Shown here piece after piece: positions 16,179 to 24,506 of a DNA stretch of 40,569 nucleotides. Source of the DNA: Indiicoccus explosivorum (GTDB taxonomy: Bacteria > Bacillota > Bacilli > Bacillales_A > Planococcaceae). The stretch's first letter is position 1. Each line of letters begins with the position of its first letter. The translations under genes and the position numbers were made by a program. The notes beneath the pieces were generated by a model. That model saw nothing but the letters and a program-made list of their open reading frames with translations. It had not been told where the DNA came from and did no database searches. Location of the stretch: assembly GCF_002167005.1 (NCBI RefSeq), contig NZ_NHTN01000020.1, positions 1-40,569 on the forward strand, given 5' to 3'.

Positions 16179-16740
16179 GGGATGAAGCCCCCTGTTCTAC
16201 ACATGCTTTGAAAGTCTCGCGCAGCCCTTTGATAAGATGGAAATACGGGCTCTCATTCTTTTCAAGCGTTTGAAGCAAATGATATGTGCCGTCTTCCAGC
16301 ACAGCGATCAGCAGGCGGAAACTCTCCGGAGCGCGCGGATCGCCGAGCCATTCCGCCGCGTAGATGAATTCGCACATGAGCGGCAGAAAATCGGACAGTT
16401 CTTCATCAGGCATTTCCAGCCCGAACATTTCATACAGCACTTTCAGTTTCGCCAGCATCTGACCGCGCTCACGCGCATCTTCGAATTTGAAGTATGTCAT
16501 ATAAAGCGTGGCGTCTTTCTGGAAATCAAAGGTTTCCGTGTACATTTCCTTGATATCCATCAGGCTGTAATCCTGCATGAGCGACCAGTACTTCTGTACA
16601 TGATCGTATGCAGGATCTCCAGGACTGAAGGATTCCTCAAGGAAAGCCGGATGGAAATCCAGCTTTTCCGGATAAGTCAGCTGATGGGCGAAGAAGCCGA
16701 ATGAACGCTTATAGCCGTACAGCTTTTCAAGATTAATCAC
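16165..16740 (-). CDS. narJ: Nitrate reductase assembly chaperone NarJ
   Basis: A cytoplasmic chaperone (NarJ/TorD family) that holds NarG for cofactor insertion and membrane docking. The open frame runs further upstream, but GTG at 16740 has GGAGG 8 nt upstream, overlaps the narH stop by 8 nt, and gives 191 residues with the typical start NLEKLYGYKRSFGFFAHQL. The conserved LSDFLPLMCEFI and DPRAPESFRLLI segments are present. Confidence 0.94.
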   Translation of the reverse strand: MINLEKLYGYKRSFGFFAHQLTYPEKLDFHPAFLEESFSPGDPAYDHVQKYWSLMQDYSLMDIKEMYTETFDFQKDATLYMTYFKFEDARERGQMLAKLKVLYEMFGLEMPDEELSDFLPLMCEFIYAAEWLGDPRAPESFRLLIAVLEDGTYHLLQTLEKNESPYFHLIKGLRETFKACVEQGASSREHG

Positions 16741-18289
16741 GCCAGATTCCTCCGTAGAAGTTCTCTTCGTAAATCTCTTTTCCGGATTTGCCGGCAGGAA
16801 CTGCAGGGCCGCAGCCATCGCAGCCGGATCCCATATCTCCCATGACGTCGCCATAGCCTGCTGAACCTTGGGCGCGATACGGATTCATGGTTGTCTCTCT
16901 GTGCGATGTCGGGATGACGAAACGGTCTTCGTACTTCGCGATCGCCAGCAGGCGGTACATCTGCTCTGCCTGGTGGGCGGTCATGCCGACACGGTCGAGG
17001 CGGCTTTCATCGAATTCTTTTCCGGAAGATAATGCGCGCATATACTGGCGCATCATCGCCATCCGCTGGAGCGCTTCCTTGACCGTTTCCGTATCGCCCG
17101 CCGTCAGCATGTTGGCGAGGTACTGGACCGGCGTGCGCATTTCTTCGATCGCCGGGAAGATCATATCCGGGTTCTTGATCGAATCTTTCCCTTCGAAGTA
17201 GTTCATGATCGGGCTGAGCGGCGGCACATACCAGACCATCGGCAATGTGCGGTATTCCGGGTGGAGCGGGAACGCCAGCTTATGCTCGATCGCCAGTTTA
17301 TAAACCGGCGAGTTCTGGGCGGCTTCGATCCAGTCTTCGGAAATGCCGTCCCGTTTCGCCTGCGCGATGACTTCCGGATCGCTCGGATCCATGAAGAGGT
17401 CGCACTGTGCGCGGTACAGTTCTTTTTCGTCCGGTGTCGAAGCGGCTTCGAGCACCCGGTCCGCGTCATACAGCAGGACGCCGAGGTAGCGGATCCGTCC
17501 TGTGCACGTTTCCGAGCAGACGGTCGGGAGACCCGCTTCCATTCTCGGGAAGCAGAATGTGCATTTCTCCGCTTTGTTCGTCTGCCAGTTGAAGTACACT
17601 TTTTTGTACGGGCAGCCGGTCATACAGTAGCGCCAGCCGCGGCATGCTTCCTGGTCGACGAGGACGATGCCGTCCTCATCCCGCTTGTAGAGGGCGCCTG
17701 ACGGGCACGATGCGACACAGCTCGGGTTGAGGCAGTGCTCGCAAAGGCGCGGCAAGTAGACCATGAAGGACTTTTCGAAGTTGAATTTGATCTCTTCTTC
17801 AATTTTCTGGATGTTCGGATCCTGCGGGCCGGTGATGTGCGCGCCCGCCAGGTCATCCTCCCAGTTCGGTCCCCATTCGAGGTCCATTTTCTCGCCGGTG
17901 ACTTGTGAGATCGGACGCGCCACCGGTGAATGCTCCTGTTCCCCCGCGGAAGTCAGGTGCTCGTAGTTGTACGTCCATGGCTCGTAGTAGTCCTTCATTT
18001 CCGGCATATCCGGGTTATAGAAGATTTTTCCGAGCGCCACTTTCGACAGTTTGTTGCCGGATTTCAGTTCCAGCTTGCCTTTGCGCAGCTGCCAGCCGCC
18101 CTTGTAGAGCTCCTGGTCCTCCCAGCGCTTCGGATAGCCGATGCCCGGTTTCGTTTCGACGTTATTGAACCAAATGTATTCGGCGCCTTTCCGGTTCGTC
18201 CAAGTCGTTTTACAGGTAACGCTGCACGTATGGCAGCCGATACACTTGTCGAGATTCATCACCATTGCAACTTGCGCTTTAATTTTCAA
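16733..18289 (-). CDS. narH: Respiratory nitrate reductase beta subunit NarH
   Basis: The electron-transfer subunit with four iron-sulfur clusters, between NarI heme and NarG. 518 residues. Cluster ligands C16, C19, C22 and C26 are at the N-terminus; CEHCLNPSCVASCPSG and CRGWRYCMTGCPYKK follow, the latter with Trp in place of a Cys as in the [3Fe-4S] site of Escherichia coli NarH; CTFC and CSETCTGR complete the set. Start TTG with AGGAGG 9 nt upstream, overlapping the narG end by 11 bp. The C-terminus carries an extra CDGCGP stretch near residue 490. Confidence 0.96.
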   Translation of the reverse strand: MKIKAQVAMVMNLDKCIGCHTCSVTCKTTWTNRKGAEYIWFNNVETKPGIGYPKRWEDQELYKGGWQLRKGKLELKSGNKLSKVALGKIFYNPDMPEMKDYYEPWTYNYEHLTSAGEQEHSPVARPISQVTGEKMDLEWGPNWEDDLAGAHITGPQDPNIQKIEEEIKFNFEKSFMVYLPRLCEHCLNPSCVASCPSGALYKRDEDGIVLVDQEACRGWRYCMTGCPYKKVYFNWQTNKAEKCTFCFPRMEAGLPTVCSETCTGRIRYLGVLLYDADRVLEAASTPDEKELYRAQCDLFMDPSDPEVIAQAKRDGISEDWIEAAQNSPVYKLAIEHKLAFPLHPEYRTLPMVWYVPPLSPIMNYFEGKDSIKNPDMIFPAIEEMRTPVQYLANMLTAGDTETVKEALQRMAMMRQYMRALSSGKEFDESRLDRVGMTAHQAEQMYRLLAIAKYEDRFVIPTSHRETTMNPYRAQGSAGYGDVMGDMGSGCDGCGPAVPAGKSGKEIYEENFYGGIWRD

Positions 18290-21200
18290 GCCAGTTGACC
18301 TCCTTCATTTTCCGGACCGCTACGTATTCGTCCCGCTGGTTTCCGATCGGTCCGTAGTAGTTGAATCCGTAGCTCAGCTGAGCGTAACCGCCGACCATTT
18401 GCGTCGGTTTCATGTGGATCCGCGTCGGCGCATTGTGGCTGCCTCCGCGTGTATCCGTGATTTCGGAACCCGGCACGTTCACGTGCTTGTCCTGGGCGTG
18501 GTACATGAACATCGTGCCTCTCGGCATCCGGTGGCTGACGACCGCGCGTGCAGCGACGACACCGTTCCGGTTGTACACTTCGAGCCAGTCGTTGTCATTG
18601 ATGCCGTGCGCATCCGCGTCTTCATTGCTGAGCCAGACGGTCGGACCGCCGCGGAACAGCGTCAGCATGTGCTGGTTGTCCTGGTATGTCGAGTGGATGT
18701 TCCATTTGCCGTGCGGCGTCAGGTAGCGGAGCACTAATGAATCCACGCCGCCTTTGACTTCTTTATCCCCGCTGCCGAACACCATCGGCGGCAGTGTCGG
18801 TTTGAATACCGGGAGCGCTTCCCCGTACTGCAGGAAGATTTCGTGATCGATATAGAAATGTTGGCGGCCGGTCAGTGTCCGGAACGGCACGAGACGCTCG
18901 ATGTTCGTTGTGAACGGCGAGTAGCGGCGTCCGGATTTGTTCGATCCGCTGAAGACCGGTGTCGGAATGACTTCACGCGGCTGTGCGGTGATGCTCTGGA
19001 ATGTGATCTTCTCCGCTGCGCGTTCCGCTGAAATGTCTCTCAGTGGCACGCCCGAATCTTCTTCCGCCGAAATATAGGCTTTCTGGGAGAGCCGTCCGTT
19101 CGTCGCGGATGACAGATGCAGCATCGCGTCGGCCACCTGGCGCGCGCTTTGGATTTTCGGCAGTCCGCTTTTAATTGTTTCGTCGTAATAAACCCCGTTG
19201 ATGCGCTTCAGTTCTTCGTACTCTTCTTTCGCCGAGAAGCTGACGCCGTGAGCGCCGATCTTGCTTACGCTGAGATTCGGACCGAGCGTGACGTACTTGT
19301 CGTAGATCTTCGTGTAATCCCGCTCCACGACGCTGAAGTTCGGCATCGTCTTGCCCGGAATCGCTTCGATTTCCCCTTTTGCCCAGTCTTTCACGAGACC
19401 CATCGGCTGTGAGATTTCACTCGCCGTGTCATGTGCGAGCGGTGACGTCACCACGTCTTTGTATACGCCCGGCAAGTGCGTCTTCGCCATCTCCGAGAAC
19501 GTCTCGGAAAGTTTGCGGTAAATGTCCCAGTCCGAACGCGATTCCCACAGCGGGTTGACCGCCGGGTTGAACGGGTGGACGAACGGATGCATATCCGTCG
19601 AAGACAAGTCGTGTTTTTCGTACCAAGTCGCTGCCGGAAGGACGATGTCCGCGTAAAGCGGTGTCGATGTCATCCGGAAATCGAGCGCGACCATGAGGTC
19701 CAGTTTGCCTTCGACATCTTCCCGCCAGATGATCTCTTCCGGTTTCTGGTTCACGTTCGGCCGCGCCAGAAGCGCATCCGATGCGCCGAGCAGGTGCTTC
19801 ATGAAATACTCCTGCCCTTTCGCTGAGCTTGAAATGAGGTTCGAACGCCAGATGAAGAGCGAACGCGGGAAGTTCTCCGGTGCGCCCGGATCTTCGATCG
19901 CGAACTTTGTTTCGCGTGATTTGATCTGCTCGTAAGCGTGCTGGATGATTTCCTCGTTTGTCTCTTTTCCTTCCTGTTTCGCTTCTTCCGCGAACAGGAG
20001 GCTGTTTTTATTGAACTGCGGATATGACGGAAGCCAGCCGAGACGGGCAGCGAGTACGTTGTAATCCGCCGGATGCTGATACTTCACATCGCCGCCGGTC
20101 GGCGATTTCAGTGAATCCGTGCCGCCCTCTTCATAACGCCACTGTTCAGTGGCGAAATAGAAGTAGGAAGTCCCGTTCTGGAGACGGGCAGGGCCTTGCC
20201 AGTCTTTTGCGAACGCCACTGTCGACCAGCCTTCGATCGGGCGGCATTTTTCCTGGCCGACATAGTGTGCCCAGCCGCCGCCGTTGACGCCCTGCGATGC
20301 CGTCAGGATGACGAGGTTCAGGATCGCGCGGTAAATCGTATCGCTGTTGAACCAGTGGTTGATGCCCGCACCCATGATGATCATGGAGCGGCCGTCCGTA
20401 TCGAGTGAGTTCTGAGCGAATTCACGGGCGATCTGTGTGACGACGGACGCTTTCACGCTCGTCACTTTTTCCTGCCATGCAGGTGTATAGAAAGACGTTT
20501 CATCATCGTAGCCTTTCGCGTTGTACGGGCTGTCGGTACGCGCGATGCCGTATTGGCTCAGCATCAGGTCGTAGACCGTCGCTGCGTAGCGCTCTGTGCC
20601 GTCCGCGAGTGTCACTTTTGTGGCCGGGATGACCCGTTTGAAGACACCGTTGCCTTCGTTGTCGAAATAAGGGAAGACGATTTCTTTCCATTCTTCGCCG
20701 TGGCCTTCGACCGACATCGCCGGTTCCACTCTTGTGCCGTCTTCATTATCGAGAACCAGGTTCCATTTTTTGTCTTTTTCCCAGCGCTGGCCCATCGTGC
20801 CGTTCGGTACGATAAATTTACCGGCTGTCTCATCAAAGATGACCGGTTTCCAGTCAGCGTGCTCAGCAGTATCCCCGAAGTCGCTTGCGCGGAGGAAGCG
20901 GCCGCCTTTCAGGCTGCCTTCATGCTGATCAAGCAGGATCATAAACGGCATATCCGTGTACTGCTTCGCATAGTCGATGAACATCTGTTCTTTCCGTTTA
21001 TGGTAGAACTCATCCAGAATGACATGGGTCATCGCTTGTGCGAGTGCCGCGTCCGTTCCAGGGTGCGGCGCAAGCCAGTTGTCGGCGAACTTCACGTTTT
21101 CCGCAAGGTCAGGTGCGACAGAAACGACTTTAGTGCCTTTATAGCGAACTTCTGTCATGAAGTGGGCATCCGGTGTACGCGTGAGCGGCACGTTCGAGCC

Positions 21201-21968
21201 CCACATCATCAAGTATCCGGCGTTGTACCAGTCGGATGATTCCGGAACATCCGTCTGCTCGCCCCAGATTTGCGGGGAAGCCGGCGGAAGATCCGCATAC
21301 CAGTCATAAAAGCTCAGCATTTCACCGCCGAGGAGGGAAATGAACCGGGCGCCTGAAGCGTAGGAAATCATCGACATCGCCGGGATCGGTGTGAATCCGG
21401 CGATACGGTCAGGACCGTATTTGCGGATCGTGTAGATGAGCTGTGCTGAGATCAGGCGGAGCGCCTCGTCCCAGCCGACACGGACATGGCCGCCTTTGCC
21501 TCGTGCTTTTTTGTAGAGCCGGGCTTTTTCAGGGTCTTCCACAATGCTCGCCCATGCGTCAACAGGGTTTGCATGTTCTGTGATCGCCGCCTGCCAGAGA
21601 CGCCACAGCTTGCCGCGCATATATGGATACTTTACGCGAAGCGGGCTGTACTCGTACCAGGAGAACGTCGCACCACGGGGACAGCCGCGCGGTTCGAATT
21701 CGGGCATGTCCGGACCGCAGGAAGGATAATCGATCTGCTGGTTTTCCCATGTGATGATCCCGTTTTTCACGAATACTTTCCAGCTGCAGGAACCGGTGCA
21801 GTTCACACCGTGCGTTGTCCGGACGACTTTGTCGTGCGACCAGCGCTGACGGTACATGTTCTCCCACTCTCTGCTTTTCTCTTCGAGAATGGACCAGCTG
21901 CCGGAATAGCTTTCGACCGGTTTGAAGAAATTGAGGCCGCGTTTATTTTTTCTCGTTGTGGTTTCCAT
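18279..21968 (-). CDS. narG: Respiratory nitrate reductase alpha subunit NarG
   Basis: The molybdenum catalytic subunit that reduces nitrate to nitrite at the cytoplasmic face. About 1229 residues. The [4Fe-4S] FS0 ligands are His53, Cys57, Cys61 and a later Cys in DYPSCGPDMPEF; the molybdenum-ligand Asp is in the ADLPPASPQIWGEQTDVPES segment; VPLTRTPDAHF is conserved. The open frame extends to 22001, but the only ribosome site (AAGGAG) lies inside that extension, so ATG 21968 (12 nt spacing) is the likely start. First gene of narGHJI-nreABC-hemerythrin; controlled by the region 22037-22101. Confidence 0.96.
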   Translation of the reverse strand: METTTRKNKRGLNFFKPVESYSGSWSILEEKSREWENMYRQRWSHDKVVRTTHGVNCTGSCSWKVFVKNGIITWENQQIDYPSCGPDMPEFEPRGCPRGATFSWYEYSPLRVKYPYMRGKLWRLWQAAITEHANPVDAWASIVEDPEKARLYKKARGKGGHVRVGWDEALRLISAQLIYTIRKYGPDRIAGFTPIPAMSMISYASGARFISLLGGEMLSFYDWYADLPPASPQIWGEQTDVPESSDWYNAGYLMMWGSNVPLTRTPDAHFMTEVRYKGTKVVSVAPDLAENVKFADNWLAPHPGTDAALAQAMTHVILDEFYHKRKEQMFIDYAKQYTDMPFMILLDQHEGSLKGGRFLRASDFGDTAEHADWKPVIFDETAGKFIVPNGTMGQRWEKDKKWNLVLDNEDGTRVEPAMSVEGHGEEWKEIVFPYFDNEGNGVFKRVIPATKVTLADGTERYAATVYDLMLSQYGIARTDSPYNAKGYDDETSFYTPAWQEKVTSVKASVVTQIAREFAQNSLDTDGRSMIIMGAGINHWFNSDTIYRAILNLVILTASQGVNGGGWAHYVGQEKCRPIEGWSTVAFAKDWQGPARLQNGTSYFYFATEQWRYEEGGTDSLKSPTGGDVKYQHPADYNVLAARLGWLPSYPQFNKNSLLFAEEAKQEGKETNEEIIQHAYEQIKSRETKFAIEDPGAPENFPRSLFIWRSNLISSSAKGQEYFMKHLLGASDALLARPNVNQKPEEIIWREDVEGKLDLMVALDFRMTSTPLYADIVLPAATWYEKHDLSSTDMHPFVHPFNPAVNPLWESRSDWDIYRKLSETFSEMAKTHLPGVYKDVVTSPLAHDTASEISQPMGLVKDWAKGEIEAIPGKTMPNFSVVERDYTKIYDKYVTLGPNLSVSKIGAHGVSFSAKEEYEELKRINGVYYDETIKSGLPKIQSARQVADAMLHLSSATNGRLSQKAYISAEEDSGVPLRDISAERAAEKITFQSITAQPREVIPTPVFSGSNKSGRRYSPFTTNIERLVPFRTLTGRQHFYIDHEIFLQYGEALPVFKPTLPPMVFGSGDKEVKGGVDSLVLRYLTPHGKWNIHSTYQDNQHMLTLFRGGPTVWLSNEDADAHGINDNDWLEVYNRNGVVAARAVVSHRMPRGTMFMYHAQDKHVNVPGSEITDTRGGSHNAPTRIHMKPTQMVGGYAQLSYGFNYYGPIGNQRDEYVAVRKMKEVNWLEN

Positions 21969-22036
21969 TGCGTTGAAACACTCCTTTTTAGGTAAGAGCA
22001 CTAGCCGACTTCACAAGTCACCAATTACTGTTTCTT

Positions 22037-22101
22037 ATTATGCAGTCAGCAGCAAAATCTTCCCATTAGGGAATGTCCTATTGAAGCAGGGGAAAACCCT
22101 T
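22037..22101 (-). promoter_or_regulatory. narG promoter with two tandem NreC-like sites
   Basis: Minus strand: -10 CATAAT at 22037-22042 without a good -35. TAGGG-AATG-TCCTA (22067-22080; one mismatch to TAGGG-N4-CCCTA) is centred 34 bp upstream of the -10 centre. A second site GGGG-AAAA-CCCT (22089-22100) is centred 21 bp further upstream, two helical turns away. This fits NreC activation and agrees with the nreABC genes in the same operon. Confidence 0.72.
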
Positions 22102-22109
22102 GTTATTAA

Positions 22110-22290
22110 GAAAAGTGGAGTGAGCCATGATAGACCGATAGCGGATTGGAGCGGCCGACCCGGAAACCTGTTTCCGGCGGAGGGCGCGAAATCAGCGTAC
22201 GGTCTGGCGAACGAACTGGACACCGAGAAAAGCTCAGGCGCCCTGCAAGCCCCGACGAGCGCTGGAGGGCCTGCCGGCAAAACCGGACAA
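22110..22290. repeat. Structured, probably repetitive intergenic sequence between modC and narG
   Basis: About 180 bp without a plausible gene, GC-rich. Minus-strand phrases such as GGGCGCCTGAGCTTTTCTCG and GATTTCGCGCCCTCCG resemble interspersed intergenic repeats I remember from Bacillus and Planococcaceae genomes. It contains local hairpins, such as GCCGG-caaaa-CCGG at about 22273-22286 and GGAAAC-CTG-TTTCC at about 22161-22175. Upstream of the narG promoter, it may insulate it from modC. It does not show the core of the molybdenum cofactor riboswitch. Confidence 0.4.
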
Positions 22291-22291
22291 T

Positions 22292-22318
22292 AAAAAAAGC
22301 CCCCTTCGTTTAAAGGGA
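22292..22318 (-). terminator. Terminator of modABC
   Basis: On the minus strand CCCTT, a TAAACG loop and AAGGG are followed by GGC and TTTTTTT. The stem begins within the last codons of modC, so the stop codon sits in the loop. A clear intrinsic terminator. Confidence 0.85.
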
Positions 22319-22957
22319 AGCTTCGATATTGATCAGATTGAGCCGGCCGCGGTCGACCTGCACGATACGGTGGGCGAGCTTTGCCGCTTCCTGGCGGCTG
22401 TGCGTCACGAATATGACCGGCACTTGCCACAGGTTGTGGATGCGCAGCAGTTCCTGCTGGCACCGGCTGCGCGTGTCGTCATCGAGCGCGGAGAACGGTT
22501 CATCGAGCAGCAGCAAGTCCGGCTTGGCGGCGAGCGCACGCGCGAGTGCGACCCGCTGCTTTTCGCCGCCGGAAATCTGGTGCGGGTAGCTGTCCAGAAG
22601 GCCGCCGATGCCGAGGAGTTCCGTCAGCTCCGCAATGTGCGCCGCGTCAGCTTCTTTGCCTGCGCCGAAGCGGATGTTCCGCCCCGCCGTCATGTGCGGG
22701 AACAGCGCGTAGTCCTGGAACAGGTAGCCGACCCGCCGGTCCTGGATTCGAAGCGGCCGCTCGCCTGTCTTATAGAACGTTTTTTCGTTCAGGCGGATCA
22801 CGCCGCTGTCGGGCTGCGTGATGCCGGCGATGCAGTTCAGCAGCGTCGTCTTTCCTGAACCCGACGGACCGACGACTGCCATGATTTCCATTCCAAGTTC
22901 AAGTTCCGCCTGCAGATCGAATTGCTTCAGCCTCTTTCGGAAATCCAGCTCCAGCAT
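22310..22957 (-). CDS. modC: Molybdate ABC transporter ATP-binding protein ModC (short form)
   Basis: The ATPase of the molybdate importer. Walker A GPSGSGKTT, Q-loop YLFQDYALFP, signature ISGGEKQRVALARAL, Walker B LLLLDEPFSALD and the switch His in VIFVTHSRQEA are all present. At about 215 residues it lacks the C-terminal TOBE domain of proteobacterial ModC, so it probably has no molybdate-dependent feedback domain. I prefer ATG 22957 (8 nt from AAGGGAG); ATG 22963 would form TAATG with the modB stop but is only 2 nt from the ribosome site. Confidence 0.92.
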   Translation of the reverse strand: MLELDFRKRLKQFDLQAELELGMEIMAVVGPSGSGKTTLLNCIAGITQPDSGVIRLNEKTFYKTGERPLRIQDRRVGYLFQDYALFPHMTAGRNIRFGAGKEADAAHIAELTELLGIGGLLDSYPHQISGGEKQRVALARALAAKPDLLLLDEPFSALDDDTRSRCQQELLRIHNLWQVPVIFVTHSRQEAAKLAHRIVQVDRGRLNLINIEASL

Positions 22958-22962
22958 TCCCA

Positions 22963-23643
22963 TTACTCCCTTCCGGCACTTGCTGCCTGCCTTTTGCGCC
23001 AGTGGTTCAGCCAAGTGATGGCCGCAAGTCCAAGTGCGGAGACGGTGATGACCCAGAATGCCGCCTGTTCCATTTCCCCCGCTTCGTAAGAAAAGTAGAT
23101 TGCCAGCGGAATCGTTTCCGTCTCGCCCGGTATGTAGCCGGCGATCATCAGCGTCGCGCCGAATTCACCGATCCCCCTCGCAAAGGCGAGTACGATTCCC
23201 GCCAAAATACCCGGCCACGCCAAAGGGAACGTGATGGTGCGGAAAATCCGCCATTCGGAGACGCCCATCGTCCGGGCCACGTTCTCCCAGCGCGGATCGA
23301 CTTTATCGAACGCCGCCGCCGCGCTCTGGTACATGAGCGGCAGCGACACGATGAATGACGCGATAACGGCGCCATACCATGTAAAGACGACTTGGATGCC
23401 GAACCAATCTTCAAGCCACGCGCCAAGCGGACCGTTTCGGCCGAACAGGACGATGAGCCCGAATCCGACCACTGTCGGCGGCAGCACGAGCGGCAGCAGG
23501 ATGAGCGCTTCCGCCGCGCTCTTGCCAAAAAAGTCCCGCCGGTTCATCAGCCGGGCGAGCGCCACGCCGGCAACGAATACCGCGAGCGTCGAAATCGAAG
23601 CCACTTTCAGCGACAGGACAAGCGGCGACAGATCAGCCGGCAT
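22963..23643 (-). CDS. modB: Molybdate ABC transporter permease ModB
   Basis: The membrane channel of the molybdate importer, 226 residues with about five segments. The docking loop is VARTMGVSEWRIFRTITFPLAW, and the conserved PLVLPPTVVGFGLIVLFG and ARGIGEFGATLMIAGYIPG segments identify ModB. ATG overlaps the modA stop as ATGA. It feeds molybdate to the cofactor genes of this island. Confidence 0.95.
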   Translation of the reverse strand: MPADLSPLVLSLKVASISTLAVFVAGVALARLMNRRDFFGKSAAEALILLPLVLPPTVVGFGLIVLFGRNGPLGAWLEDWFGIQVVFTWYGAVIASFIVSLPLMYQSAAAAFDKVDPRWENVARTMGVSEWRIFRTITFPLAWPGILAGIVLAFARGIGEFGATLMIAGYIPGETETIPLAIYFSYEAGEMEQAAFWVITVSALGLAAITWLNHWRKRQAASAGRE

Positions 23644-24419
23644 CAGGAACCGTCACCGGACGCTGGCAGAAATCCGTGCTCTTCCAGGATCCGCTGCCCT
23701 TCTTCCCCTGTCAGGAACGACAGGAAGTCCTGCGCTGCTTCCGCCTGATCCGTCCCTCCGATGACAGCGCCCGGATAACGGATCGGCTCCGGACCTTCCG
23801 GCAATTCAGCCAGCACAGCTGCCTGATCTGAGGCGAACGCATCCGACGAATAAACGATGCCAAGGTCCGCGTTGCCGCTCTCCGTGTATGTCAGCACTTG
23901 CCGGGCATCTTTCGCATAGACGAAACGGTCCTCCAGTCCGTCCCAGATGCCGAGCTCGCTCAGCGCTTCTTTCGTGTACTTTCCGAGCGGCACGCTGCCG
24001 GGTTCGCCGACCGCGATGGTGCCGTCGGCCGCGGCTAGAATGTCTTCAGCGGCGCCGGATGCGGACACCTCACTGCCGGCAGCCAGGACGAGGCGGTTTG
24101 AAGCGAATGGCACGATTGTCGCTTCATCCGCGAGTCCCGCTTCCGCCAGCAGCTCCATGTCCGCCGCGCTTGCCGACAGGAAAAGGTCCGCCGGCGCCCC
24201 CTGCTCGATCTGGCTCCGCAGTTTGCTGGATGAACCGTAGCTGAAGACGAGCTCCGTTCCGGGATGTTCTTCTGTATATGTCCGCTGCACCGCTTCCATC
24301 GCTTCCATCAGACTGGAAGCCGCGGAAACGCGCAGCACCTGTTCTTCATGGTTCGCCGCCGCACTGCAAGAAGCGAGCATGGCAGCAGCGCCTGTCAGTA
24401 AAAGGATTCTTTTCATCAC
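23643..24419 (-). CDS. modA: Molybdate-binding lipoprotein ModA
   Basis: The substrate-binding subunit of the molybdate importer, about 258 residues. It has a lipoprotein signal peptide with lipobox LASC (Cys18 from the GTG). Binding-site motifs follow: VSAASSLMEAMEAV near residue 32, SYGSSSKLRSQIEQGAPADLF and the DLGIVYSSDA segment. GTG 24419 (9 nt from GAGAGG) or the adjacent ATG 24416 may be the start. First gene of modABC; a TTGACA box lies in the hairpin region upstream. Confidence 0.93.
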   Translation of the reverse strand: MMKRILLLTGAAAMLASCSAAANHEEQVLRVSAASSLMEAMEAVQRTYTEEHPGTELVFSYGSSSKLRSQIEQGAPADLFLSASAADMELLAEAGLADEATIVPFASNRLVLAAGSEVSASGAAEDILAAADGTIAVGEPGSVPLGKYTKEALSELGIWDGLEDRFVYAKDARQVLTYTESGNADLGIVYSSDAFASDQAAVLAELPEGPEPIRYPGAVIGGTDQAEAAQDFLSFLTGEEGQRILEEHGFLPASGDGS

Positions 24420-24446
24420 GTCGTCTTTCCTCTCCTTCTACAGACA

Positions 24447-24498
24447 AACGTAGAGGAGCCGCTTCCCATTGTCAATAACTTGACCCGGAAGCGGCTCC
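24447..24498 (-). promoter_or_regulatory. modA promoter overlapping a 12-bp inverted repeat after ric
   Basis: A perfect 12-bp inverted repeat (24455-24466 with 24487-24498) lies between ric and modA, with an inner repeat GTCAA/TTGAC (24471-24484). On the minus strand the inner loop supplies a consensus -35 TTGACA (24470-24475), and TACGTT (24447-24452) lies 17 bp further, a weak -10. The hairpin lacks a U-run. It may act both as the 3' structure of ric mRNA and as an operator around the modABC promoter. Confidence 0.5.
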
Positions 24499-24506
24499 AT
24501 TTTGCA

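Noticed and set aside
20553-21239. 228-codon plus-strand open frame inside narG
   Set aside because: Shadow of the highly conserved narG gene, without independent signals.
21969-22001. Longer narG starting at GTG 22001
   Set aside because: The ribosome-binding site lies within this extension, and the added residues are not typical of NarG.
22110-22290. Molybdenum cofactor riboswitch
   Set aside because: The place between mod and nar genes is tempting, but I cannot find the conserved core of that motif, and the block lies upstream of the narG promoter and not in a leader.
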